64,000 nucleotides of DNA from NCBI GenBank assembly GCA_028335825.1, contig JAIOKI010000002.1, forward strand, positions 186,001 to 250,000. The letters run 5' to 3'. Positions 44,246 to 53,260 of the stretch are shown here, piece after piece. The stretch comes from Nosema muscidifuracis (taxonomy: Eukaryota; Microsporidia; Nosematidae). How positions within the stretch are numbered: the first letter of the stretch is position 1; every line of letters begins with the position of its first letter. Under the pieces are notes generated by a model. That model was not told the DNA's origin. It ran no database searches and saw only the letters and a list, made by a program, of their open reading frames with translations. Made by a program: the position numbers and the translations under genes.

Positions 44246-46159
44246 TTAATTTTTTAATGATTTCTGTCTTTTAAACAGTATCTTAGGAATCTTAAACTTC
44301 AAAAAATCAACTAGAACAAGAACCTGCTTATTATCATCAGAACAAAATAATTCACTCTCTTTGATCTGTGATAAAATAATAACAAGAGCTCTCAATTCAT
44401 CATCATCAAGATTATCTAACTCAATATTAGTGAGAGTATTGTACATAATATCATCATACTCTTTACTATAATTATCTTTAGCTAATAAAATAATTTTTTC
44501 AAGTAGACCAATTAAAATTTTAGTAGATACAAATTCGAGCTGAGAAGGAGTTAAGTAAGAAATTAAATCATTCATTTCTTTACTCGAACCTTTTATAACA
44601 CATTCAACAGCTTTCTCAATCTTATTAGATTTTATAAATCTTTCAATATCTGTCATTTTATTATCAGACATCTTAAGATCTGATAGAGCCATTTTCACTT
44701 CTTTAAGATAATCTGAATCTCTAAAACTTGCAACTTCTGAAACAACTTGAACACGCATTTCATCCATTGAAGCTTCTACTACAGGAAGAAGTGTATCACA
44801 AATAATTTCTCTAGTAAAATCAAGAATCCTTTCTTCGTCGATTTCTTTTTTTGATATATTCGACATTTTTGAACTTATAAAATTAATAATATTTTGTTGT
44901 ACACAAGTTAATTCATTTCTAACAACTTTCTCTACAACAGAAAGTAATGAATTATTTAGATTTTCACTAATCCTATCTAATAATTCATATTGATTTTTTT
45001 TTGCTTGAGCATCTCTTTCGTCAAGCTTATTTTCAAATTTCTCATATAATTTCAATATTACATCTTCAATATCATAAGACTGATTAATCTGAGGATTGTA
45101 AATTTTAGAATTCATTGTTGGTGGTGGTAAATTGAATGGAACATTTTGTGTTACTAAATTTTGTTCTTCTTGTTTTTTAGGTTCAATATTCTTCTGTAAT
45201 AATTTACATAAATGTATATTTTTATTATCCAGTCTAGCACTAAAATCTAATAAAATATCTGAACATTCCATTTTCTTTCTTATAACTAGTTCTTCCTTAA
45301 TAATTTCTATAAAATAAATAATATTACCTATTCTACAGCATAACATTTTATCAAGGCTGATTATTTTAATTACGTGACTTGAATTTTCAATCGTCAATTC
45401 ATTTTTTATAACAAAGTTCTCATCACAAAGTACAAATAAGAATCCATCTTTTGTTTTATTATAAATAACAAACTGATCCATAATATCATAAATACCTTCC
45501 CCCTTAATTTTGAGTTTCTTACCTGTACTGGATATAATATTCCTATCTTGATATATAAACACACCTTTTAATGTACAAAATATTGAAATATGATATTTTG
45601 ATATTAAATTGTGAACTATGATTTTTGGTTTCAATATTCCACAATCTTCTACTATAACATTTAAAAAATGAACTTCTTTTTTGAAAGACAAATAATAAAT
45701 TTCCTTATTTCGTTCTACCATTTGTAATACATTTCTAGATATTAAAGTTCTATTTTCTAATATCTTATGGTTCTTAAATTCATTATAAGATAGTTTATTC
45801 TGGCTATCTAATGTAAGTATAACAGATGATGCATTATTTGATGTTTTTTTCTTCAAATTATAAATACAGGCATCACGTATTGAATAAGGAAGAAAAATAT
45901 AAAAATTCTTAAAATCTGTATTGAAAAATAAAGTACGCCCATCGAAAGAAAAATATGTCTCTTGGTTATTGTAAAGTATGATAGGATATGAAGGGCTTGT
46001 TATCAAAGGAGGTTGTACAATATTCTCTTCCTTAATACAATAATTCCAATCAGTATCCTCTTTACAAGATTCTTCATTTTTTGTTCCAAATAATTCTCGT
46101 AAGTCGTTTGTTTTCTCATTTTTAATGGAATCTGCTAGTTCTTCAACTTTTCTATCCAT
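44246..46159 (-). CDS. EDC4/Ge-1-like mRNA decapping scaffold
   Basis: 637 residues from the ATG at 46159 (TTTACCCATCCTATG). The first 330 residues form a beta-rich propeller-like region without clear WD dipeptides (YFSFDGRTLFFNT, ISIFCTLKGVFIYQD, FVIYNKTKDGFLFV). A polar, Pro/Gln/Asn-rich linker follows (about 335-370), then a long helical part. There, LLPVVEASMDEMRVQVVSEV resembles the LPAFE-x(4)-MF-Q-V/I-N element of EDC4, and IEKAVECVIKGSSKEMNDLI followed by SQLEFVSTKILIGLLEKI resembles its C-terminal IxxAFxxALxAxDLxLV...vLLxLIqqL domain. EDC4 bridges Dcp1-Dcp2 in P-bodies. The architecture agrees but the propeller is too diverged to confirm by eye. Confidence 0.8.
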   Translation of the reverse strand: MDRKVEELADSIKNEKTNDLRELFGTKNEESCKEDTDWNYCIKEENIVQPPLITSPSYPIILYNNQETYFSFDGRTLFFNTDFKNFYIFLPYSIRDACIYNLKKKTSNNASSVILTLDSQNKLSYNEFKNHKILENRTLISRNVLQMVERNKEIYYLSFKKEVHFLNVIVEDCGILKPKIIVHNLISKYHISIFCTLKGVFIYQDRNIISSTGKKLKIKGEGIYDIMDQFVIYNKTKDGFLFVLCDENFVIKNELTIENSSHVIKIISLDKMLCCRIGNIIYFIEIIKEELVIRKKMECSDILLDFSARLDNKNIHLCKLLQKNIEPKKQEEQNLVTQNVPFNLPPPTMNSKIYNPQINQSYDIEDVILKLYEKFENKLDERDAQAKKNQYELLDRISENLNNSLLSVVEKVVRNELTCVQQNIINFISSKMSNISKKEIDEERILDFTREIICDTLLPVVEASMDEMRVQVVSEVASFRDSDYLKEVKMALSDLKMSDNKMTDIERFIKSNKIEKAVECVIKGSSKEMNDLISYLTPSQLEFVSTKILIGLLEKIILLAKDNYSKEYDDIMYNTLTNIELDNLDDDELRALVIILSQIKESELFCSDDNKQVLVLVDFLKFKIPKILFKRQKSLKN

Positions 46160-46307
46160 AGGATGGGTAAAATATTGTGAAGTTATTATTGATTTTTTTA
46201 GAATTATTAAGTTATTCTTAAATTTCAATGAAGTAAAGTGCTGATGTAATTTAATGACTAATTTCTACTTTTGTAATTTTTTTCTAATTTTTGATTTTCC
46301 CCAATTT

Positions 46308-46619
46308 ATGCGTGAAGGAAAAAAAGCTTCTTTTTATAAAGAAGTGAGAATGATGCTATACGGGTTTGGTGATGTTTCTTGCCCAAGATCTGATACTACA
46401 GAAGTATTACATAACTATGTAATTGAATATTTAACTATTCTACTTGTCGATACACACAATATGGCAAAACTAAAAGGAAAAACAAAAACTGAAGATTTGT
46501 TGTACTGCATAAAAAGAGACAGAAAAAAATATTTGAGAGTAAAACATCTTCTTATGACAAATGAAGAACTCAAAATGGCAAGGAAAGCCTTTGAAATGAA
46601 AGAATACGAAAAAGAATAA
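46308..46619 (+). CDS. TAF13: TFIID subunit TAF13
   Basis: A histone-fold subunit of TFIID that pairs with TAF11. The ATG at 46308 follows TTTCCCCAATTT; the upstream extension is dropped. The 103 residues cover essentially the whole family: FYKEVRMMLYGFGDV, then TTEVLHNYVIEYLTILLVDT, TEDLLYCIKRDRKKYLRVKH and LLMTNEELKMARKAF, matching human TAF13 (LRCMMYGFGDD, LIRKDPRKFARVKDLL, MNEELKRARKAF). It is divergent from the EDC4-like gene (148 bases between starts) and convergent with exportin-1 (19 bases between stops). Confidence 0.96.
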   Translation: MREGKKASFYKEVRMMLYGFGDVSCPRSDTTEVLHNYVIEYLTILLVDTHNMAKLKGKTKTEDLLYCIKRDRKKYLRVKHLLMTNEELKMARKAFEMKEYEKE

Positions 46620-46638
46620 AAAATTTAATATTTTATAT

Positions 46639-49600
46639 TTATTCTTGACATTTCATCATTCTTTCATTTTTTAAAGCTATTTCTTCTTCTAAATCTTCGT
46701 CAGTTCCAAATTCGTAAATTTTAACTCCGAAATCTTCTAAGTGTTCATTAAAAACTTCTTCATTTTTAGAAAGATCAAATAATCCTGAAATAAATACTTT
46801 AAGAGATTTTTCAGTTATATTAGGGAAACTTTGTGAAAATAAAGTCAGCATGTGATTAGATAATAAATTAATATTAGGATTACATCCATCTAGACTTGGT
46901 ATATTTTTAGAAATATTAATCATTAAAGCAAGAAGAGAAGATTGATAAGTAAAATTATGCTTTGTATCTTTGTCAAAAATTATTCCAAGTAGATTCTCTA
47001 AGGTTATTACATAATTTTGTAAGAAAAATTGAATTTGATTATTTTCGTAGCATTTCTTAAATAAAGTTGTCAAGACTCCAAGTCCAATATCAGAAATTTC
47101 TCTCATACAAATAATTGAATTTAAAATTGAATTATATATCATACTAAATGAAGAACTATTGTATATATTAGAATAAAAAGTGTTGAATGATTGATCTAAA
47201 AAGACTTCTATTAATTTAAGATAATTTTCTGAAATTTCAGGATATTCATCTGCCTTCATTACATAAGATATGGAAGGTTCAAGTAGAGCAGAAATAAAAA
47301 ACATTTCAATTTGTACATACTGAATATTATTTTCCTTTTTCATATTCTTGATAATATTTATAGCTAAAGATATTATCAATGGATCTTTAAATTTAGCATT
47401 GTTCTTATAATCAAAAATAACCTTCTCACATAATTGAGAAATAAACTCTTCTTTTACGAAATGAACACCAACAATATCTGTAAATAATTCAATAAGATTT
47501 GATTTTACATTTTTACTATTATTGACTATATTAGGATCAGTATTCATAAGCATCATATTATTACAAATTTCAAAAAGTCTGAAATATAGTGGGAATAAAT
47601 TATCATAGCTTGACTCACAAATAAATGGAACAAATTTGTAGATTAAACCATGTGACTTGATGACATGAGATATCATTTTTAAAGAAGATACTGAAGAAAT
47701 ATGTGATGATAATTCATTTAAATATTCATCTGCAAAAATATTAATATCTGATATAGAAATCATTAATTTTTGGACATTTTTTAAAATTGTCTCTTCGTTA
47801 TTTTTTTCTTTAGGTATTTCTTTAATAATATTCAGTACAGCTTCATAAACAAATCTCTTTTGATAAAATTCAAGAGAAGTAGTAATGGTCTTAATATTTG
47901 CTAATATATAAGAAAGAAATATAACATTCTCTTCTCTTTGCATTATAAATTCTCTTGGACATCTTTCTGCTATCTTATAAAAATTATCACATGCCATATC
48001 TTTTACTCCTTCATGGGATTCATCCATAAATTCGAATAATTTTTTAACAACAGTTTTCAAAAAACTCTTGTTATGCAATAAGAATCTTTGGTATTGACCA
48101 ATAATAAACATAATATTTGAAGCCACGACAGCTTTATCGAATCTAGAAGGTCTCATATCACATAATACGAGTAAATATTTAAGAATTGACACAAAAAAAT
48201 CTCTTTCTGATTCTTCTGTGAAAACACCTGAAATGCATCCAATCGACCAGCACAATTTATTTCCTTTAGACCAATCCCATTCATTTTCTTCGAGTTGAGC
48301 TCCTGTTTTCGTAATAAAATATCTTTTCATATCATCTTCAATTAAGAATGCTAAGTGATAAAGACAAGATTTCATCTTTTTGTAATACTCAATTTGATCA
48401 GTTTCGATTAATTTATTCTTTAAAATTTCCCCATATTCGTTTACCACTATAAAAACTTCTTGAGGTCTTGGCATCTTATCAACTAAACAATCAAGTAATT
48501 GTACTAAAACACCTTTATATTCGAATCTCCTTAAACTTCTCTTTGGCTCTTTATTTATAAATGGAAATTCGGTATATAAATCGAACACCAATTTATTCCA
48601 CATTTCAAATAAAATTAAAAAAATTTTAGAATCTTCTATCCTAGAAAATTGTATCATATGTTGTAATGCAATTCTAGCAGTCTGAACATTTCTTGATTCC
48701 AATAACGTAACATAGACTTCGAACAAAGAAGCAAAAAGTTGAGAAATCTTAAAAATAAAATTCTTTTCGGAAGCTTCCATATGTCTATACATTGTAAAGA
48801 CCTTTTCTTGTCCAAATTTCTGTAGATATAATTCTAAAAATTGAAATGCCTGACTAAATATGAACCAAATCTTTTCTTCATTGGCTTTCGATAAGTTAAT
48901 ATTATTTAAAAGTGATTTATCTTTTCCCAAATCAACTATCTCAATCAAACACATCAAGCAAGTTACACTATGAGATGAATTTATGTGTTCACATATTAAT
49001 TCAACGATATCTGTTAAGAATATAAAATCTGGTGGCATTGAGCTACAAAATCCTGCAAATGTTGATAATGTAGCCTCTAACAAAGAATCATCAACGTTAT
49101 TATTCTTGGAATATTCTAATATCATTTTAATAAAATTAAAAATTGTTGGAAATTCTAATTTCATCTGATTTTTCAAAATTCTTTTTTTGACTGTCGTTAT
49201 TCTATCATCCGTCTTGTTAAAAACATCTTCATTGAGTTTCTTTAAAATTTCTAAAGTATTTTTACATACGTCCATTGACACAGAAGTTGATACATTAATC
49301 AAATCTGTGATAAAATTTGGCCATCTCTTTGGCCAATCCCTTTTAGCTATTTCAACAATAATTCGATTCAATTCTTGGATCACATAATTCTGACAATCAC
49401 CTTTTGTCTTTTCAATAACAAGTGCTACTATATAATCTCTAATTCCACGCTTAACATTCTCATCTAAAATATACCATTTAGTCTTTACTGTTTCTTCAAG
49501 AATTTGAAGGGCTACATAATGAGATTGTTGTAGTTTAGAATTCTTTAGAATATGATCAACCTTTGTCCAAGATGTATTTTGATTTTTAAATTTTATAAGT

Positions 49601-49710
49601 ATTTCTTCTGAAGCTTCTTTTTTATTTGAAGATGGATTATTTGAGTTTAGAACTATTTCATCAAATAATTCTATATTGAGTTCTTTTTCTGAATTTAAAA
49701 TATCTTCCAT
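46639..49710 (-). CDS. CRM1: Exportin-1 (CRM1)
   Basis: A nuclear export receptor of the importin-beta superfamily that carries leucine-rich NES cargo with RanGTP. 1023 residues starting after TTATCCCCATAA. The N-terminus fits CRM1: LFDEIVLNSNNPSSNKKEAS, NTSWTKVDHILKNS, YVALQILEETVKTKW, RGIRDYIVALVIEK, and IAKRDWPKRWPNFITDLI. Centrally, LFEFMDESHEGVKDMACDNF and CPREFIMQR match the region before the NES groove. HEAT repeats run to the end. The protein is about 50-60 residues shorter than yeast or human CRM1 (1071-1084). The reactive groove cysteine cannot be assigned with confidence by eye. Confidence 0.97.
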   Translation of the reverse strand: MEDILNSEKELNIELFDEIVLNSNNPSSNKKEASEEILIKFKNQNTSWTKVDHILKNSKLQQSHYVALQILEETVKTKWYILDENVKRGIRDYIVALVIEKTKGDCQNYVIQELNRIIVEIAKRDWPKRWPNFITDLINVSTSVSMDVCKNTLEILKKLNEDVFNKTDDRITTVKKRILKNQMKLEFPTIFNFIKMILEYSKNNNVDDSLLEATLSTFAGFCSSMPPDFIFLTDIVELICEHINSSHSVTCLMCLIEIVDLGKDKSLLNNINLSKANEEKIWFIFSQAFQFLELYLQKFGQEKVFTMYRHMEASEKNFIFKISQLFASLFEVYVTLLESRNVQTARIALQHMIQFSRIEDSKIFLILFEMWNKLVFDLYTEFPFINKEPKRSLRRFEYKGVLVQLLDCLVDKMPRPQEVFIVVNEYGEILKNKLIETDQIEYYKKMKSCLYHLAFLIEDDMKRYFITKTGAQLEENEWDWSKGNKLCWSIGCISGVFTEESERDFFVSILKYLLVLCDMRPSRFDKAVVASNIMFIIGQYQRFLLHNKSFLKTVVKKLFEFMDESHEGVKDMACDNFYKIAERCPREFIMQREENVIFLSYILANIKTITTSLEFYQKRFVYEAVLNIIKEIPKEKNNEETILKNVQKLMISISDINIFADEYLNELSSHISSVSSLKMISHVIKSHGLIYKFVPFICESSYDNLFPLYFRLFEICNNMMLMNTDPNIVNNSKNVKSNLIELFTDIVGVHFVKEEFISQLCEKVIFDYKNNAKFKDPLIISLAINIIKNMKKENNIQYVQIEMFFISALLEPSISYVMKADEYPEISENYLKLIEVFLDQSFNTFYSNIYNSSSFSMIYNSILNSIICMREISDIGLGVLTTLFKKCYENNQIQFFLQNYVITLENLLGIIFDKDTKHNFTYQSSLLALMINISKNIPSLDGCNPNINLLSNHMLTLFSQSFPNITEKSLKVFISGLFDLSKNEEVFNEHLEDFGVKIYEFGTDEDLEEEIALKNERMMKCQE

Positions 49711-50257
49711 TTATGGGGATAAAATATTTTATAAAAATACCGTTTATGCAAAATTATATTTCAGGAAAGATAATTATAATTAAATAGAAAATTTAAATCA
49801 AAATATTATAAATTGATAAATAATTGTATTTAAAGAAAAGTACTTCAATATATAATAATTTATTATTAAAACACATATGAGAAATAAATTATAATTTTTT
49901 TAAACAAAAATAAAATCATGCAATATTTAATTTTAAAAATATTTTTACTTTATCAAATGTCAGTAAAAAATTTAAATGTTTGATTAGATATTTTTTTGAC
50001 TATTATCATGCTTAGATATATCAATAATTTCTAAAAATAATTAAACATCTGATAAAATCAATATGAGCATGTTTTAAATATCATGATTTAATAAATTGAC
50101 TCATATCTTTATTAATGACATGCCATATTTATTTAATTCAATTCAATTCCCAATTTGGTATCTTTTCGATTAGTCAATTGATCCTTTTTGTAACATAAAA
50201 ATTTTCATTGGTTTCATTTAATTTATAAACATTTGAAGTTTTCCCTTTATTAGCAAT
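49711..50257. other. Divergent spacer between CRM1 and TPI
   Basis: About 550 bases bounded by the CRM1 start motif (ATCCCCATAA, minus strand) and the TPI motif (TTTTCCCTTTATTAGCA). The interior is AT-rich with only loose repetition (CATGCTTAGATATATC; TGAGCATGTTTTAAATATCA). No RNA or small frame was recognised. Confidence 0.45.
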
Positions 50258-50968
50258 ATGAAACCGATTATAGTTGGAAATTGGAAAGCCAACAAGAATT
50301 TTGAGATATTTAATAAAATACCATCAAATTTTAAAAACATTGAGATTTGTCTAGCACTTCCACATATTTATATCCCACATACGAAAAATTATAAAAAAGA
50401 TTTTATATCTATAGCTGCTCAGGACTGCAGTAAATTTCCATCCGGTTCTTATACAGGAGAAGTACCAGCATCTTTTCTAAAGGATAATCATGTCAAATAT
50501 GTCCTTATTGGACATTCAGAAAGGAGAAATGAATTCAAAGAGAATTCTTACGATTTCTCTGCTAAGATTAACAGAGCGTTAGCTGCAGGATTAAGAGTTA
50601 TATATTGCATAGGAGAGAATTCAGCAGAAAGAGATAATCGTACGTATTTAAAAGTTTTATATGATCAGTTTCTTACAGTAGTTGGTGAAGGAATAGAAAT
50701 AGATATTGCATATGAACCTGTCTGGGCTATTGGAACAGGAATTATTCCTAAAATCGAAGAAATTACTGAGGTTATCGAGAATATTCAAAGATGGTCAAGA
50801 AATATAAATGTAAAAGGAAGAATTCTGTATGGAGGATCAGTTTGTTATGAAACTATGGGACCTCTTCAAGAAATTAAAGGTGTTGACGGATTTCTTATTG
50901 GAAAGGCATCACTTAAAGAAGAGTTTATTGATATATGTGAATCTTTTAACGGTTTTTATAGTAAATAA
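50258..50968 (+). CDS. TPI1: Triosephosphate isomerase
   Basis: A glycolytic enzyme interconverting dihydroxyacetone phosphate and glyceraldehyde 3-phosphate; central where glycolysis is the main ATP source. The start follows TTTTCCCTTTATTAGCAATATG. In 236 residues: VGNWKAN with catalytic Lys near 10, AAQDCSKFPSGSYTGEVPAS, VLIGHSERR with the electrophilic His near 86, the TIM-barrel signature AYEPVWAIGTG with catalytic Glu near 153 and loop 6, then ILYGGSVCYETM and VDGFLIGKASL phosphate-binding loops. The length is slightly below the usual 248-255, by trimming of surface loops. All catalytic residues are present. Confidence 0.98.
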   Translation: MKPIIVGNWKANKNFEIFNKIPSNFKNIEICLALPHIYIPHTKNYKKDFISIAAQDCSKFPSGSYTGEVPASFLKDNHVKYVLIGHSERRNEFKENSYDFSAKINRALAAGLRVIYCIGENSAERDNRTYLKVLYDQFLTVVGEGIEIDIAYEPVWAIGTGIIPKIEEITEVIENIQRWSRNINVKGRILYGGSVCYETMGPLQEIKGVDGFLIGKASLKEEFIDICESFNGFYSK

Positions 50969-51287
50969 ATTTTTTATCATTTTTAATTAAAAAATCAAAT
51001 CTTAAAAATTTTAACTCTTATATTTTTATTATAATCCCGTGTTCTCATAATACTTGGTCTTATACATAATATCTTAGAGATATTAAATGTTAAATTTACA
51101 AGGTATAATTTTTTTTATTTTTTAACCTAAAAATTCTTATTGCAAGACACAATTAAATAAATAATATTTCCTTTAATAAAATATTAGGTTTTATTTTAAA
51201 TTAATTTTTAACATAAAATTTTGAAACATTCAATAATATTTTTTATTTGAAACATTTCTTTAAAAAATAATCTGGAATTATAAATAA
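50969..51287. other. Spacer with a possible structured RNA
   Basis: 51040-51115 can fold into a long stem, ATACTTGGT paired with ACAAGGTAT (one mismatch, one G-U), enclosing the hairpin AATATC-TTAGA-GATATT, and is followed by AATTTTTTTT. The G/C content is locally higher, and TCCCGTGTTCTC lies just upstream. No family matched. The remainder is AT-rich. Confidence 0.35.
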
Positions 51288-53060
51288 ATGACAAATAGAA
51301 CAAACACTTCTCTTAGTATTTTCATTTCCGATCTAAGAAATGCTTCCAAAGATGATTTTACTACAAGAATTCTTATTGAAAAACGAAAACTTTTTAACAC
51401 AAAAGATATTTCTTATACAAAAATTCTTACCATGATATATTTTATTCTACAGGATATAAATGTAGATCCATTAGATTTTGTCAAAGCTTGTGGTTCAGAA
51501 GATATTAATATAAAAAAAGCTGCTTATCTTGGTCTTACATTATGTAAATCTAATAATCTACTTATACTCACAGTAAATACCTTAATGAATGATTTAAAAT
51601 CAACTGAAATGAGAGAATCTGCTTTAAACTTTCTTTGTAACATAAATTTAAGCGAAAGAATTTATGAAGATCTTGGAGATTTTATTTGCATATCAAGCAA
51701 TATGGATAGAAATATCGCGAAAAGTGTCATCGCTAAAGATAAATTATGTAATCTTAAGGTTTTAAGTGTAGTTGGAAATCCTGATTCCTTAGTCTATGTT
51801 AAATTACAACTCATTTTGGATAAATTGAATCACAAAGATAGTTTTACATTAGTAGATAATGATGTTATGTTTTTAATATACATATATCCAACTGTCAAAT
51901 GTTTCTTTTTAAAAGTTAAATTGATTCAATTTTACAAGAAATTACACGAAATGAAAAAACTGAAAGTTAAGCCTAATTTTTTCACTGAAATAGAAAATGA
52001 TGTTATTAATCCATCAGAATCTGTAAAACCAACTGTTATGATAGCATTATCTGTCGAAATAACTGAATTATTCTTGCTAACTTCACAAACTACAACAAAA
52101 ATTGAACATTTCTTATACAGATTAATTGATTCTAATAACCCAAATTCAAGATTTATTGGGTTTCGATTAGCAAAAAAATATCATAAATTGATTGATAAAG
52201 TCATTGATCGATCAATTAAGATAGGTTTACATGTTTCGTATTGCAAAGACAGTTTGTTGGAATTAATAAACAAAAGTAATTTCAAAGAAATTTATAAAAG
52301 AAAAGAAGAAATGCGATTTGTCATGGATAAAAATAATGTTCGTTATGACAAATCAAAAAATATTTTATTTGAAATATTAACAAAAATGCTGAGCTATGGA
52401 AACGATGAATTTATAAAAACTGTTTATTTTGATAATCCCGAATTAAGCTTTAAACAAGATATCACGAACAAGATCTCCGAAACTTCTAAGATAGAACTTT
52501 TTACAAAATTAATGACAAAACAAAGTATTCAATATTTCTATTTAATTTATTCTGTGATGCCTATAAAAATGAATAACAAAGAATTTTATGAAGAAATATT
52601 TTGTTCCCATTTAGATAAAATCATTACTAAAAATTATCCTATGAAAATACAAGTCATTGATAAATTAATTTTCACATTTTGCAAATTTAAAGATTTGACT
52701 TTTTTCAGGGATATTCTTAAAGATAAATATATAGATATATATAATATGAAAGGATCATACGACATTTTACAAAATTTATTAGTTGGAATATACTTGATGA
52801 ACACTAAATCAAAAAACAAGGTTGTTAAAGTTTCAGAAGATAAATTCTTAACGTACAAAGTAACTGATAATAATTTAAAAATCAAAGACGATCCAAGCAT
52901 TAAAGTACACGATATAATAAGCGAAAAAGGTAATCAATTGAAATATACCTATGATGAAGATAAAAAAGAAATTATTTGTGAAATAATAAATTTACAAAAA
53001 ATAATTGTAAATTTATATTTCTCTACAGGTATAATTTCTCAGAAAATATATTTACATTAA
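51288..53060 (+). CDS. Adaptin large chain (AP-1 gamma/AP-2 alpha/AP-3 delta type)
   Basis: A large subunit of a clathrin-adaptor complex. 590 residues, almost wholly helical HEAT-like solenoid. The N-terminus LSIFISDLRNASKDDFTTRI, then YTKILTMIYFILQDINVDPL, DINIKKAAYLGLTLCKSNN and LILTVNTLMNDLKSTEMRES, follows gamma/delta/alpha-adaptin order (RxxxDIRA, KLxYIxMLGY, KRIGYLGxxLL, LLxTNxLKNDL). A short beta-like end (about 540-590) could be a vestigial appendage. It is shorter than gamma-adaptin (about 820), lacking hinge and most of the ear. The start at 51288 lacks a CCC motif. The last 13 codons fall inside an 80-bp tandem array that continues past the stop. Confidence 0.82.
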   Translation: MTNRTNTSLSIFISDLRNASKDDFTTRILIEKRKLFNTKDISYTKILTMIYFILQDINVDPLDFVKACGSEDINIKKAAYLGLTLCKSNNLLILTVNTLMNDLKSTEMRESALNFLCNINLSERIYEDLGDFICISSNMDRNIAKSVIAKDKLCNLKVLSVVGNPDSLVYVKLQLILDKLNHKDSFTLVDNDVMFLIYIYPTVKCFFLKVKLIQFYKKLHEMKKLKVKPNFFTEIENDVINPSESVKPTVMIALSVEITELFLLTSQTTTKIEHFLYRLIDSNNPNSRFIGFRLAKKYHKLIDKVIDRSIKIGLHVSYCKDSLLELINKSNFKEIYKRKEEMRFVMDKNNVRYDKSKNILFEILTKMLSYGNDEFIKTVYFDNPELSFKQDITNKISETSKIELFTKLMTKQSIQYFYLIYSVMPIKMNNKEFYEEIFCSHLDKIITKNYPMKIQVIDKLIFTFCKFKDLTFFRDILKDKYIDIYNMKGSYDILQNLLVGIYLMNTKSKNKVVKVSEDKFLTYKVTDNNLKIKDDPSIKVHDIISEKGNQLKYTYDEDKKEIICEIINLQKIIVNLYFSTGIISQKIYLH

Positions 53061-53260
53061 AATTCTTCATTTATTTAAAAAAACTTTAATTTTTATATTT
53101 CTCTACAGGTAAAATTTCACAGAAAATATATTTACATTAAAATTCTTCATTTACTTAAAAAAACTTTAATTTTTATATTTCTCTACAGGTATAATTTCAC
53201 AGAAGATATATTTACATTAAAATTCTTCATTTACTTAAAAAAACTTTAATTTTTATATTC
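53021..53260. repeat. 80-bp tandem repeat across two convergent gene ends
   Basis: Three copies at an exact 80-base period start at 53021, 53101 and 53181 (anchor CTCTACAGGTATAATTTC), with only a few substitutions. Copy 1 contains the last codons and stop of the adaptin gene. The last copy runs into the ABC-transporter gene, whose terminal codons and stop (53246) lie in its tail. Confidence 0.92.
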
